The notes under the pieces were generated by a model, which was not told the DNA's origin, ran no database searches, and saw nothing but the letters and a program-made list of their open reading frames with translations. From assembly GCA_016508695.1 (NCBI GenBank), contig VNKQ01000015.1:1356711-1420710 (forward strand): DNA of 64,000 nt. The letters are read 5' to 3'. Made by a program: the position numbers and the translations under genes. Origin of the DNA: Hyphodiscus hymeniophilus (taxonomy: Eukaryota > Ascomycota > Leotiomycetes > Helotiales > Hyphodiscaceae). Positions 1 to 11,395 of the stretch are shown piece after piece. Position 1 is the first letter of the stretch, and every line of letters begins with the position of its first letter.

Positions 1-2
1 GT

Positions 3-273
3 ATCTTGCACGACATGGCAATTATGTCGTTGGTCGGAGCTGAGATGCGGTCCATGAACGGTGTAGCTGGTAGACTGTTCTCCATACTGGGAGATGACAA
101 CATCAATATTGAGATGATCTCACAGGGCAAGCATCTCATCCCATTCTAACATTGGCAATCACTAATGAGACTCAGGCGCGAGCGAGATCAATATCTCTTG
201 TGTAATTAATGAACACGAGGCAACGAGGGCAATGAACATTGTACACGCTGAGTTTTTTACGCTTCACGAATAG
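3..273 (+). CDS. HOM3: Aspartokinase (aspartate kinase), C-terminal part only
   Basis: 3' end of the enzyme that phosphorylates L-aspartate in the first step of threonine/methionine synthesis; the rest lies off the left edge. Exons 3-126 and 176-273. The visible protein is the last ACT regulatory domain: it begins ILHDMAIMSLVG, continues NINIEMISQG, and across the intron reads ASEINISCVINEHEATRA, ending FFTLHE. This is the fungal aspartokinase C-terminus and is where threonine feedback is normally sensed. The intron (127-175, 49 bp) starts GCAAGC and ends CTCAG, so it is a GC-AG intron. Without splicing the frame would stop at 147-149 and lose the conserved tail. Identity is confident from the motif run; the symbol assumes orthology to yeast Hom3. 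Confidence 0.88.
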
Positions 274-1187
274 AATAGATATAGAGTAGTAAAACGACCT
301 AATGAAGTACATGTCAGATTCAACCTGATATGATTCTCGACGGATGTAGGCTCCCAAAAGGCACTGCAAAGTGTATTCAAGTCAGAACAATACACTATAA
401 TACGAAAATGGTATTCATTGAAACTCAAGCTTTCGAATCACACTCGGATTGCATTCCGTACTCATAATGTTCTCTGCATATGCAGACACAGGAAACAAGC
501 AATGCACGAGATCACAGCTCATTCACATGAATATTTTTTTTGATGACCCACGAGGCCAGTTTTGCTGTCCTTCATCCAACGTTGAGTTCTTTTCTGTTCC
601 GGTATTCTTTTCTGTGCAATGCCATAGAGCCAGAACGAGACAGTAAACATCCCCGAGAGTTTGAAACTACTGGGAGCTGGCTGACGAGATTCGAGCCGAT
701 CATATCAGTACATCGTAAAGAGTCCTAATCAATGGCACTATTTGCTGTAGCGAATTTCACTAGAATCCTCCGTTTGTTGGCTGGGTATTTTCTACTACTC
801 CATATCCTCCACATTATATTCTAGCACCAGAAATCATGGGTTTTACTGCCTTGATTTTAAATCAAGCAAATAAAAGACGATTTTTACTCGACGACCAATT
901 ATTATTAGTTACAATAGTGCAACATCTTAATTTTAATAAAGAGGGTTATTGCAATCGTTATTATAGAAATAGAAATAGTACCTAAAGAGTTGGTGCTTAA
1001 GAATAAGGCTTTGCAATTGGTTGAAATTGTTCGCTTACACCTAAAACCAAGCATTACTCGGTATGCTGCCTGAGGCCAGACAAATCGCACCCCTTAAACT
1101 ACACCTCATTGCAAAACTTGCGTGATCTCGAGTACCTTTACCTGCGCGTTAGCATTTCAAGATCTAACGTGCCGCATCAAACATGGC
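274..1187. other. Intergenic, no gene seen
   Basis: Spacer between the aspartokinase 3' end and the HET gene. It holds only short frames without recognisable protein features. The part from about 830 to 1000 is AT-rich. Nothing else recognised. Confidence 0.6.
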
Positions 1188-2453
1188 ATGATGGCCAACG
1201 ATTACAGGCTGAAGCTGCGAGGCGCAACTTTCCTCGACAATGACTTCAAAAGTTTTGTTCTACCTATACCAAGCTTGTACGAAGACGACTCGGAGGATCC
1301 ATACGGCGAGCACTGTCAAAGGGTATATGACGCGTACGAAGAAAGGACAAGTCCGTCTCAACGAGAGATCGATATACGCAATTCATTAAGCACGATAGAG
1401 AGCAACAAAATACTCAACAACGGAAATGTCAAGCTCAATAAGGTTCTGCAGCTCGACGCCGCAGGATCGCAATTCCGACTTATCTACAACGTACGCATAT
1501 TCAATGGGACGATTCACTGCGACTTCTTCCGAGCTACTTTCATGAACAAAGTCCACTATGATGCGCTCTCGTACCGGTGGGAAAATCCCCAGGACTCGAA
1601 TGGTCTACCGCTTCGGCAGACAATCATGATCAACGGCGTATCTTTCAATGTCCGACCCAACGTCTATCAATTCCTCTATCGCATGATCAAAGCGGCACAA
1701 AAAGGACCTGTTTTCATTGACGCCATTTGCATTGATCAAAACGACAACGATGAGAAATCACGCCAAGTTGCACTAATGGGCGACATATACAAAAATGCCG
1801 ACCAGGTCATCGTGTGGCTTGGAGAACTCCCCGAGATGGCGTTTGGCACAATGGATATAATGCGACGAATATACACTCACGAATACTGGACTCGGCTCTG
1901 GATTGTGCAAGAAGTCATCTTGGGATGCAATGTAATCATTGCGCTTGGAATATTCTCCTGTCCTTTTGCCGCCTTGGGAGATAGATTACCAGGGACGGTT
2001 TCGATAAACACAGAACCAGTAACAAAACTGCTGCTAGAAAAAGATAAATGGGACCGTGGAGAGTATCCAGGCGGTATGCGTTTCCACCAGGCGTTGCAAA
2101 CATTCCGCGGACAACACGCTACTGAGCCTAGAGACATGATTTATGGCGTTTGTGGCATTTGTGATATCCGGCTTCGTGCCGAATACTGGGGTCCAACAGA
2201 AGATGTCTTTAGAGATGTCTTGGTCGCCGCTACTCAGCAGTCACAGATCTCGAACTTTGAGGACAGAGTTCGCTACTTTGAAATGCTCAAGGGTCTTTTG
2301 CTACCGATCTTAAAATTGCAGATGATGGATTATGGGCGGAAGACTCCGACAAGAGTATGGCGGGCGTACTACGAGGCGCAGCATGGAGTTAGTCTCATAT
2401 CTCTTGCTGAGGCTGCGAAGCTAGCTAGCTATTTACCTAACGACGATTACTAA
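1188..2453 (+). CDS. HET-domain (heterokaryon incompatibility) protein
   Basis: Single-exon gene, 421 aa from the ATG at 1188 (a second ATG follows at 1191; the open frame extends upstream without an ATG). The middle carries the three blocks of the HET domain (PF06985): YDALSYRWENP, then FIDAICIDQND followed by QVALMGDIYKNADQVIVWLG, then YWTRLWIVQEVILG. A later block TEPRDMIYGVCGI is the usual segment after the HET domain. Family members trigger cell death or block fusion when genetically different hyphae meet; most paralogues have no known partner. Its 3' end converges with the ABC transporter, 74 bp away. No NACHT or ankyrin module is attached, so its activating partner cannot be told from sequence. 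Confidence 0.85.
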   Translation: MMANDYRLKLRGATFLDNDFKSFVLPIPSLYEDDSEDPYGEHCQRVYDAYEERTSPSQREIDIRNSLSTIESNKILNNGNVKLNKVLQLDAAGSQFRLIYNVRIFNGTIHCDFFRATFMNKVHYDALSYRWENPQDSNGLPLRQTIMINGVSFNVRPNVYQFLYRMIKAAQKGPVFIDAICIDQNDNDEKSRQVALMGDIYKNADQVIVWLGELPEMAFGTMDIMRRIYTHEYWTRLWIVQEVILGCNVIIALGIFSCPFAALGDRLPGTVSINTEPVTKLLLEKDKWDRGEYPGGMRFHQALQTFRGQHATEPRDMIYGVCGICDIRLRAEYWGPTEDVFRDVLVAATQQSQISNFEDRVRYFEMLKGLLLPILKLQMMDYGRKTPTRVWRAYYEAQHGVSLISLAEAAKLASYLPNDDY

Positions 2454-2527
2454 CTCAGAAGTTCTGATATCATTTGGTCCAGGGTTCTCTTGAGAAACGT
2501 CTCGACACTTGTTTTCTACAGTTCTTT

Positions 2528-5500
2528 TTACTGTCTAATGATCTTAAAATCCTCCCTGTCTATTCTGCCTTTGTCGCAAAGACTCCGGAAAACGCTGTTT
2601 TGGGTCTCCCACAACTGGAACGGCTCTCCGAACTCAACGATACGCCCCTGCTCCAGAACGCAGACTTTGTCGTAATCGACGATAGTGTTGAGCCGGTGGG
2701 CAATGGTGAGTACCGTTTGTCCCGCGAATGCATCGACGATAACCTGCTGGATACGACCGTCCGTCTCAAGGTCGACGGATGAGGTTGCCTCATCGAAGAT
2801 GATGATGCGACTATTACGGATGAGCGCTCGAGCGACTGTTATCAGCTGCCTCTGGCCTTGCGAGAAATTGGCTCCACGTTCGTCGACGGAGGCATCGAGG
2901 TGAAAGTGTGTATCGGTCTGACTGCTGTATAGGCCGACACGGCGTAAAACATCCCATAATGCTAGGTCTTCGTGCTGGCCTAATGGATCAAGGTTTGACC
3001 GGACAGTACCTTGGAAGAGATGCGGGTCCTGCGGAACGATAGAGATACGGGATCGCAGCTGGTTCAACGGGATTTGAGCAATATCGATGTCGTCAATCGT
3101 GATAGTTCCACCACAGAGCTCCACGAGCCGGAAAAGAGAAGTAGAGATTGAGGACTTGCCCGCTCCTGTCCTCCCGACGATGCCAACTTTCTCACCACCG
3201 CGAATGTTCAAATTAAGGCCATGGAGTACGAGCGGGAGCCCCGGGCGATATCGCAGCTGCACGTTAGCCATGATGATCTCGCCACGCTGTGGCCAGGAGC
3301 TTGGGACTGTCACATGCTTTTGGCCTGGCAATTGCTGCAACGATGTTTCTTGGGGTAGGGCTGTACCATATTCATATAGCCGTTCCGTCGAGATCATCGC
3401 ATTTTCGACTTCGGATAGCTGACGAACGGCTAGCTGCATCATCTGTGTGATGGATATGGAGTATGACAGAACCAGACCTGAAACACTTGGCTCCACATAA
3501 TCACGCAGTATCACGACCAGTAGTCCGAGAATCGTTACTGTCAGAATTGCCACGATATCTAGCCGGCACGTCACCCAACGCTGGTTGCTTAACGTGAGGA
3601 AGTAGGCTGAGTCCATGTCGTCGATAGCCTCGTGTATTCTGTGAACCATCTGGTCCTGCACTCCGTATGCGCGTATGGTTGGAATTCCAGTGATAGATTC
3701 TCCAAACCGAGCGAACATGATGCCGCGTAATGTAGCATCGTAGCGCTTCAGTTGTGTCGCCGACGATCGGTAATAAGCCGTTGCATACACAAAAGCAGCA
3801 GCGAGGAAGGGTAGCGCAACCAAAAACCAGTGAAAGTAGACGCAGAGAAGCACGATGATGCTAGTGACGATTGTCACCGTATACATAAACATACGAACAG
3901 CGTCGGGCAGTTGATTGTCCATCACCTCGACATCGCGCGAGAGGCGGTTCATCATTCGACCCAGCGGCTGCGTGTCGTGGAAAGACATTGGCGCTTGCGT
4001 CACGTGTTTCATCGCAGAGTCGACCATTTTTCGCGAGGACCGACCCGCGAGGATTGAGATACCTGCCCCAAAAGAGAAGAGCATGACGGTCTGTAGGAGG
4101 GCGATGCAAACGTACAAAGCTATGTAAGTGTCTCTCTTCAGGTCGAATCGATTGGATATCCACCATGAGAGCCAGATACTCGTCAGCGCGTTTGTGCCTT
4201 GAGCGAGAATGAGCAGTGTGATGGCCATCAAGCCGTAGACAGGACTGCCAGAAGATTGTATGTAGTTGCTGACGATCTTCCACGACAGGCTGCCAACAGC
4301 CCTCTCTTCCTCTCTCACAAGTAGTCCGTCTCCTGCAGGTAAAGGAGCTTCAGACTTCACCACTTGTGCGTCCCGTGGTACTTTGTCTTCTTCCGTTGAG
4401 TCATCTTGCTGTTGTACTTTCACGAATGCGCGGAATTCAGGATCGGCATCAAACAGATCGGTCCAAGTACCGTGAGCCTTGATATGGCCGTCCTGGAGCC
4501 ACAAGATCTTGTCGCAGCGGCTTAGGACATGGAGCTGGTGCGTCGAAAGAATTCGTGTCTTGCCTTTGAGCATGCCGCATATTGCATGCTCGAAGATATG
4601 CCTCCCAACATGGGCATCGACGGCTGAAAGTGGATCGTCCATAAGAATGATGTCGCGATCTGCGTACATGGCACGAGCGAGGTTGACGCGCTGCTGCTGA
4701 CCGCCACTCAAGTTGACCCCGCGCTCACCAATCTCTGTCTCCTCGCCAGCTGGGAGCGTTTCCAGGTCAGGTCCAAGGGAGCATGCCTTCACTACCTCGT
4801 TGTAGCGTTCGTGATCAAGTGGCTGGTCGAAAATGATGTTCTGCTTCAGCGTGGCGTTTTGAATCCATGCTTGCTGAGGGCAGTATGCTCGCGAAGATGC
4901 ACCAAGGGTGACATGGCCTTCTGTCTTGCGCATTTCGTCGGCAAGTGCGCAGAGCAATGATGTCTTACCTGCCCCAACAGAGCCGACGACGGCCAGGAGC
5001 TCACCTCGTTGAACCTCAAAGTTGATATTGTCGAGTGAGAAAAGCCTCTCGGAGCCTGAATAAGAGTCTTTCTCAGATGCTTTTTTCTCCCACACGAAAG
5101 TTGCGTTCTCCACGTTAATGGCTGCCTCAGCTGTTTTATCCCACGTGATGTGCTCCTCCTGCTCTTCTGCCGTCAAGAAGTCGCTCAGACGGCCAACTGC
5201 AGACAACGCATCTGCAAGCTGTCCAATTACGAGTGGAAGGAGATTGAAAGGCACTCGTAATGCTGTGAATAAGGCCATGGACGAGAAGATCACGGACGTC
5301 AATAGAGCGTGACCAGTCGTGGCGTAGACGATAATCGAGAACATAGCTGCGAAGATAGGAAGTGCAATCGACAGTGCATTGAGGGCGTTGCGGGTGGTAT
5401 TGAGTTTGATTACCATGTTGACTTCTTTAGTCCGCAAAGCCGCGAGTCTCTGGAGAAACGAGCCCTCCCAAGCATTGTATTTGATGAAACGCACCGATGC

Positions 5501-6484
5501 GAGAACTTCTTGGGTAAGTGAAACCCGAGTGTCGGTGACTTCGTTGATGATTTTTCGACGCTTGATCAAGGACTTGAGGGCAAACGTGAGTACGGTAATA
5601 CCAACCAACAGTGTTCCGAATCCGACGATAGCAGAGTACGTGAGGTTGAGCAAAAGCAGCGCGAAAGCCAAGAAGATTTGGAGAGGGGCGCTCCAGATGA
5701 GATGAAACATGCCCGCTGCTGTGTCGATACGGCCTACATCAGACGACATCAAGGTCGTGATCCGTCCGTTCGTATAGCCTTTGTCGCTGTCATTTTTTGC
5801 TGCGTCTTCCTTTTCCTCGTTTGTGTTCCCAGCTCGCGCACGTGTCGAGAGCATCAAGGACTTCTTGAAAAGGACTGCAATCAGCACCGTTCTTGCTTGG
5901 GCGCCCACCATGAAGCCATGGTAGATGAATTGGTTCGTTCCGACACTCTGAACAAGTTGCATCCCCAAAATACCGAAAACATATCCCATTCCTACTCCTA
6001 CCGGTGGACCCTGGCTAGGCATTGCCCCAACAGCTTTTTTGGCTTTGTAGGCGGCCGTGACATAGTCGAGGAGGTACTTCAGAGTGAAGGGGATCATGAC
6101 TTGGCTCACCGAAGCCGCGAAGAGCCAAGCAGCGCCGACCCAGAACTCGCGTTTGAAGGTGTCGTGGAGGGCTGCAAGGAGTGCATGTTTGTGATGTTCT
6201 TGAACATGTTTACTGAATGCATCGTTGAATTGTTGCTCGAGAGATCTTACGCTACGCTTCGGATTCACGAGCCAGATGTCGTTCTTCTCCAAAGTCCTTC
6301 GATGGCTGGTCACGATCATCGGTGTCATCCAATCGAAAGTGAGCCGGCTAAACCAACCAGCCTGATATTCTGGACATGTTTGGCGCTCCGATGGGACTTC
6401 CTGAATTCGCCCATATTGCACAGGATCAAGATACTGATACCAAGAACGTCCCGAGTTCCCTGGCTTTTCATTTTCATTGTCCAT
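2528..6484 (-). CDS. ABC transporter, subfamily C (MRP/Yor1-like full transporter)
   Basis: Intronless 1318-aa membrane exporter. Order: N-terminal cytosolic stretch without an extra TMD0; first transmembrane domain about 110-430; first nucleotide-binding domain with Walker A GSVGAGKTS near 500, signature LSGGQQQRV near 593 and Walker B LMDDPLSAVD; second transmembrane domain about 740-1020; second NBD with Walker A GRTGAGKSS near 1105, signature FSQGQRQL near 1207 and Walker B IIFDEATSSVD. The Asp after the first Walker B, where canonical sites have Glu, is usual for ABCC proteins and makes site 1 weak. The short architecture resembles yeast Yor1-type drug or organic-anion pumps. Substrate is unknown; the nearby metabolic genes make metabolite export possible, which is inference. 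Confidence 0.93.
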   Translation of the reverse strand: MDNENEKPGNSGRSWYQYLDPVQYGRIQEVPSERQTCPEYQAGWFSRLTFDWMTPMIVTSHRRTLEKNDIWLVNPKRSVRSLEQQFNDAFSKHVQEHHKHALLAALHDTFKREFWVGAAWLFAASVSQVMIPFTLKYLLDYVTAAYKAKKAVGAMPSQGPPVGVGMGYVFGILGMQLVQSVGTNQFIYHGFMVGAQARTVLIAVLFKKSLMLSTRARAGNTNEEKEDAAKNDSDKGYTNGRITTLMSSDVGRIDTAAGMFHLIWSAPLQIFLAFALLLLNLTYSAIVGFGTLLVGITVLTFALKSLIKRRKIINEVTDTRVSLTQEVLASVRFIKYNAWEGSFLQRLAALRTKEVNMVIKLNTTRNALNALSIALPIFAAMFSIIVYATTGHALLTSVIFSSMALFTALRVPFNLLPLVIGQLADALSAVGRLSDFLTAEEQEEHITWDKTAEAAINVENATFVWEKKASEKDSYSGSERLFSLDNINFEVQRGELLAVVGSVGAGKTSLLCALADEMRKTEGHVTLGASSRAYCPQQAWIQNATLKQNIIFDQPLDHERYNEVVKACSLGPDLETLPAGEETEIGERGVNLSGGQQQRVNLARAMYADRDIILMDDPLSAVDAHVGRHIFEHAICGMLKGKTRILSTHQLHVLSRCDKILWLQDGHIKAHGTWTDLFDADPEFRAFVKVQQQDDSTEEDKVPRDAQVVKSEAPLPAGDGLLVREEERAVGSLSWKIVSNYIQSSGSPVYGLMAITLLILAQGTNALTSIWLSWWISNRFDLKRDTYIALYVCIALLQTVMLFSFGAGISILAGRSSRKMVDSAMKHVTQAPMSFHDTQPLGRMMNRLSRDVEVMDNQLPDAVRMFMYTVTIVTSIIVLLCVYFHWFLVALPFLAAAFVYATAYYRSSATQLKRYDATLRGIMFARFGESITGIPTIRAYGVQDQMVHRIHEAIDDMDSAYFLTLSNQRWVTCRLDIVAILTVTILGLLVVILRDYVEPSVSGLVLSYSISITQMMQLAVRQLSEVENAMISTERLYEYGTALPQETSLQQLPGQKHVTVPSSWPQRGEIIMANVQLRYRPGLPLVLHGLNLNIRGGEKVGIVGRTGAGKSSISTSLFRLVELCGGTITIDDIDIAQIPLNQLRSRISIVPQDPHLFQGTVRSNLDPLGQHEDLALWDVLRRVGLYSSQTDTHFHLDASVDERGANFSQGQRQLITVARALIRNSRIIIFDEATSSVDLETDGRIQQVIVDAFAGQTVLTIAHRLNTIVDYDKVCVLEQGRIVEFGEPFQLWETQNSVFRSLCDKGRIDREDFKIIRQ

Positions 6485-7892
6485 CCTGTTTGCGGAATAT
6501 CGGCTTCCAAAGTCAGAGGCTGTGTCGCCTGGCGTAGGACTTCAAAGAGAAAGAGGGATGGGGCAGAAAGTATGGCCCTCGGGGGTAACGAAATACGCTA
6601 CTCATTCGTCTTTGAAGACTCAAAGATTGACCACTGTATTATACGTAATATCGGCTAGTCACAATCGCACATCGGAAAGGCATGCTTCGCGTATCCTACT
6701 TGCTTCTTACAGAGGATACATACAATGCTTCGTACATGGTACTAAGGATAATCTCAGAGGCTTAAGCCTTCCAGCTGCGGTACAGCTACCAGACCACCGC
6801 CCCTGCGGCTCAGCAGAAATCACCGGCTGGGATCGGTTGCCAGGAATGAGCTTCCGCCTCTGCCTCCTTGTGTCCCCCTCCCAGTCTAGCGCCGCCTTCA
6901 CTTTTTGAGACGATACTTACTGTGTAGGGTATGCAGAAACTGGTAAAATTGACATAAGCTTATTACCATCGAAATTGCACCCTGGCTTCCTGCTGCAGAA
7001 TTCCACCAAAGCTCGTACACGCTTACATCTCATGCTTGGCTTTCTAGAAGCTGTATGTTCTAGCAGGGAGCAGCTGCATGTCGGACAGGGAATGTACGGC
7101 ATCTCGGATCCATTGCGGGACGGTGGACCAGCACCCTGGGGATCTCGGTGGAGAGCCGCGTACCATCAGACGGACTCGGAGGATACAAGCACCGACGCCG
7201 CGACGGGAGCGTCCGTGCAATGGCGGTGGGATGGCTTTTGGTGGTACAGGGGCTAGCGGGAAATGGAATACTACCCAAACGCCTCATGACGGCATGTTGA
7301 AGTCTGTTTCAACAACAAACAACCACCAAACGATAGACCACGCCTTTTACCATGTAATTAAGTGTGAACGTGGAGGACAGACTACTATTATCATTATGTC
7401 GATGATGTGAGAACTTGAATGGTGCAGGTGAGATTATGAAATTAGGCAGCCCCTCAGGCATCGTATTTACGAGAACTACTTACTTATGAGCCACCCAGTA
7501 AGCAGAGAGACCAGATCTCGTAAGTGTCTCAACGGAAGTCTCCATCCTTGGTCTGTCTCCATTGGCGCCAGCGCTTTGTAGAATTGTTCAGTAGAAAAGT
7601 TCTCTGGCTGATGAATCTCGATCTCGGCATCTCCGTGGACTCTTCGATGTGAGATGGACATCACTACAGTAATTTTGTACTGGCTAATTCTGGTGCATAA
7701 GATTCTCTGAAGAATGGTTCAAAAACACGTAGGTAGAGGTCACGCACAGTTTCACGGGAATTGCTCATTTAAATGGAAATATTCTTGACTAGGATTGTAC
7801 GTATACTTCAATTCAAATTTGAGTCCTGAATCACCAAATTTTCCTAACCAGCCGAAAGGTTATTCTACCACAAAGGAGACCATCTCAGTCAA
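6485..7892. other. Intergenic, no gene supported
   Basis: Upstream region of the ABC transporter and 3' flank of the citrate synthase gene. A short minus-strand frame at 7476-7664 looks slightly protein-like and runs into a GTAAGT-type donor, but it has no partner exon or family match I recognise. Confidence 0.5.
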
Positions 7893-9389
7893 TCACATGA
7901 CGAGACCTGTAAACACCTGCTGAGGGCGCCAAAGTATAGTACTCTGTCCCATGGATTCTTTCCAGTGTGCCATAGCACCGCCCATGCGCGACATGACCGC
8001 CATTGCCACAATAGTATCTGTCTCGAATCCCAGAGACGAGTAAAGCAGAGCACCGTATAGATCAGCATTCGCCTTGAGGTTACGGCTTGTGAAATAGGGA
8101 TCGTTGCTTGCAACGCGGTCAATCTCGAGCGCCACCTTCAGGAAGGGAAGTTCGTCCAACTTGTCATCCGTGGCGTATTCTGTGATCATCTCACGAATAT
8201 AATGGGTGCGAGGGTCAACCACTTTGTAGATGCGGTGACCATAGCCGAACAGGCGCTGCTTTCTGGCTTTGACGGCCCCGATGAGTGCAGGCACGTTCTC
8301 GGGCGTGCCAATTTGCTGGAATCCCCTGTAGGCGAGATCGATGGCACCTGTGCAGATTGATCAGAATCTTTTCGTCTAAAAGTTACTCGAGAGAATGATC
8401 ACATACCTCCATGAAGAGGCCCATAAGCAGATACAATGCCTGCAATAGAAGCGGAGATGGGATCTGTCAAAGTTGACGAGGCGTGTAACATGGCTGCAGT
8501 CGAGTTGGTCATCTCGTGATCAGCATACAGAATCCACAAGCGCTTCAAACACCCCTCTACTCGGCGACTGGGCTTGCCATCTTCATCCACATGGCCCATC
8601 ATCAGCAGAATGTTGCCGATAAACGAGCCGCTGGGGTCTGCAGGCGTAAGTGGTTTGCCACGTTTGTGGCAGTACACAGCAGCGATTGTCGTAGCTGCTG
8701 CTGCAAGAGTTCGGACGACGGCTGCATCTACGGCGGCCATCCTGCCATGATAGTGGGGCTTCGCACTGCTGTGCAACGCCTGGGAGCCTTCATCAACGGC
8801 TGCATAGGCGCTGAGACCAGCGAGGATCATTGCGGATGTTGACGATTTTGGACTGGTCGCTGTGGTTAGCAAGGGTTGCCACGCTTTGATCGCAGTGAGT
8901 CAGAGACACGCTTACTCGAATGCTTGAATGACTTGCTTGACAACCTCAGGCACTTTTGTCATCTCTTCAGACAAGGCTCTGCGGAACGTCTCCTTCTCCT
9001 CTGGGGTGGGCAGGTGACTGAAGACTAGGAGGTGAAGGACTTCTTCATAGTCGTTATTCTCGAACAGATGGTCAATTGACTGGTCACGATACTGTATACG
9101 ACCACGCGGCGCATCACTATGTATTGAGAGTCAGCACCGAAAGGCGTGATTACTTGGGACCAACTAACATGTATGTTATAGAGGATTCAATGCAAGCTGT
9201 ATTGAGAAATCCCCGGTCCAAGACTGTCAATCCAGCCTCGGAAGTATCCGCTGGGTTTGACTTGCCACTCGGTGGGACGATTGAGCGGAAGTCAATAGCA
9301 TTGACTGTGTTATTGGTAATGGGTAGTACATAAGTCTTCTGTGTTCGGCTGTCTAAGACTGTAAGGTGGGGGGACTTTTCTACCGTCAT
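7893..9389 (-). CDS. Citrate synthase family enzyme (non-mitochondrial type)
   Basis: Condenses acetyl-CoA (or another acyl-CoA) with oxaloacetate. Four exons on the minus strand: 9169-9389, 8916-9116, 8407-8852, 7893-8347; 440 aa; all introns are GT-AG (52, 63 and 59 bp) and in phase. The start ATG at 9389 precedes the short beta-rich N-terminal region of this family (LTVLDSRTQKTYVLPI). Catalytic residues are visible: His in GPLHGG (about 288), His in GYGHR (about 327) and Asp in NADLYG (about 385). There is no evident mitochondrial presequence, and the C-terminus LVM is not a peroxisomal PTS1, so a cytosolic form is likely. Such extra citrate synthases occur in alkylcitrate-type secondary metabolism as well as in primary metabolism; which applies here is not decidable. 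The second intron uses an AG 12 nt past its CTAAC branch site and skips two earlier AGs. Confidence 0.88.
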
Positions 9390-11395
9390 AATGATGAAGC
9401 GGTGGCCGTTGTTTTTATGGAGTTGATAGATTCTGCTTAGTTGTGGAATGAGAAAGGGATGATGTATTGTTCAACTATCAAAGAAGGCTGTTTTCGTGAG
9501 GGTTCAGGCTGGTCATCTTATACTCACCTGCCCCAACCCATTCCCAGACAATGATACTGAATAACAAGTAAGTATTGAACTTGGTGCTGTGCGAATCAGC
9601 ACAGAAAGAATCTAGGCCTGATAATTCCCAAACAAGGGTCCACACCCTGACATCTGCCTATTTTGCATCAAGAGCGGCTCAGAGGCGTAGTCCTGAGCTG
9701 ATTGCACGCTTCGCAGCAGCATATAGCTGGATGTACATGATCGGACGGGAATTCGGCAAGGTTCATGTCACTCGAGACCTCAAGGATCTGGTAAGCACTC
9801 CTGTATTGCTTTTTGGAGGTTGAATGTTCTTACCCTTTTCTTCTCTATTCCCCCGTGCCGCCATCTTCATTCTGAGCTGTTTGGCTGTGAATTGAACAAA
9901 GTCATACACACGCTAATTTATTATGCTCTATTGACACCTGTCCAAGGATCAATGGCATCACATGCAGGAATATGACTCTTACGCCCACTTCAACGAGCTT
10001 GAGTTAACACTGTTACACACATACGACCAGAAACGCCACAATTCAGGCTCTCAACAAAAACGAAACCGAGTCCTAAATTGGCAAGTCCTAACAAAGTAGT
10101 CAATTTTCTCTTGGCCGGTCTTCCCCTGTATGCAGACCTCTAAATTTGAAGCTTGTTCGTTGTACTTTTCTCCATTTAACAGAGCCTCTTCGTATCGTCT
10201 TGATCCGAGCTGGCCAATCAGCTTACGGAGTAGCGTGCTCATTAACAAGCTGAGGATCCACTTCAAGAACTTAGTACCCTGCTAACCTTGGATAGATGCT
10301 CCGATTATCCGAAGGATTCGCTTGGCATCCGGGTTGTGCTTGACTATAGGCCTACATTTGGCTATGCTGAGGTGATAGAGGTGCATTTGTACGACGAAAG
10401 ATTTGTACATGTCGTTACATTGAGAGTAGACTGAATGCTGGGATGCAATGCACTGGTATAACAACATCCGAGAAGCGTAGAATGATTGCATGCTCCACAG
10501 TAACGGCTATGTCCGCGGGCTTGAGTCTTGCAGAATCGGAACTAATGGACAACTCTAAAGCAGGGCAGGCTAATTGGAAAGTATCCCACGCACTTGTAGC
10601 TGAACAACCTTCGTTGCTGCAAAGGAAGCACACGGATGCGTCGTTTTTCTGCAAAGCTTAGTGTACACTACAGTCAGAGACTACTCTGTAAGCATTGTTG
10701 TCTTAAAAGCTGAAATTCGAACGAGGCTTGCGGGCTCTAGTGTTTGCATAGGTAATTGTTGTCGGAGAAACCATGCTCGATGGGGCTCAGCTCAGCCAAA
10801 AGCCCAAAGGGTGCCACCGTGCTGTAGTACCCTGAGCATAAACTGTCGTACGACGTTGCTTTCCGCGGGGGCATCCATGCGGCGTTGCGGCGTTATTAGA
10901 GCCGTGGGGCCTCGCGGGGTCGGGTATGCATAGTACATATGTACGTGCTAGTAGGGTTCAGAAAAGTTGTTGTAGGATTGCCAAGAGTTGCCCGCCACAG
11001 AACTGCATTGTTTGCAACAGAAAGAACTTGCAAAAAGTAAAGCTAAGATGCGAATTCGTAAGCCGGAAGCTTGGCAAAAGACTCCTTAATATAATGCTTT
11101 CATATATATATTGTTATTTATAATTATCTGTAAATTACGCCATGGTAAAAGCACGATCAGCTGACACCAGGAGCAACTGTGTTACCAAGGTATTGGCCAA
11201 GTGTTCTTACTCATATTCTGGCTCCAGAATGTCTGATGCCCACTATCTTTGGGATAGTTTGACAATCACAATGTCCTACTTGAACCAAATAATTCTATGG
11301 GATCTCAATTGAAGTCTAATAACTAAGAAATGTCAAACAAAAGCTAATTTCGCTTGCAAGTACAAATTTTGAGTTCCAATATCATATTTGACGAC
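9390..11395. other. Long intergenic stretch, no gene supported
   Basis: About 2 kb. A minus-strand frame at 10051-10266 has an ordinary-looking helical composition (RRYEEALLNGEKYNEQ) but lacks an ATG and recognisable relatives; it may be a gene relic. The rest shows nothing recognisable. Confidence 0.45.

Noticed and set aside
5678..6658. Long plus-strand frame of 326 codons
   Set aside because: Antisense shadow of the ABC transporter; no domain features and amino-acid usage typical of an opposite-strand reading.
10051..10266. Minus-strand protein-like frame
   Set aside because: No ATG, short, no relatives recognised; could be a relic but unsupported.
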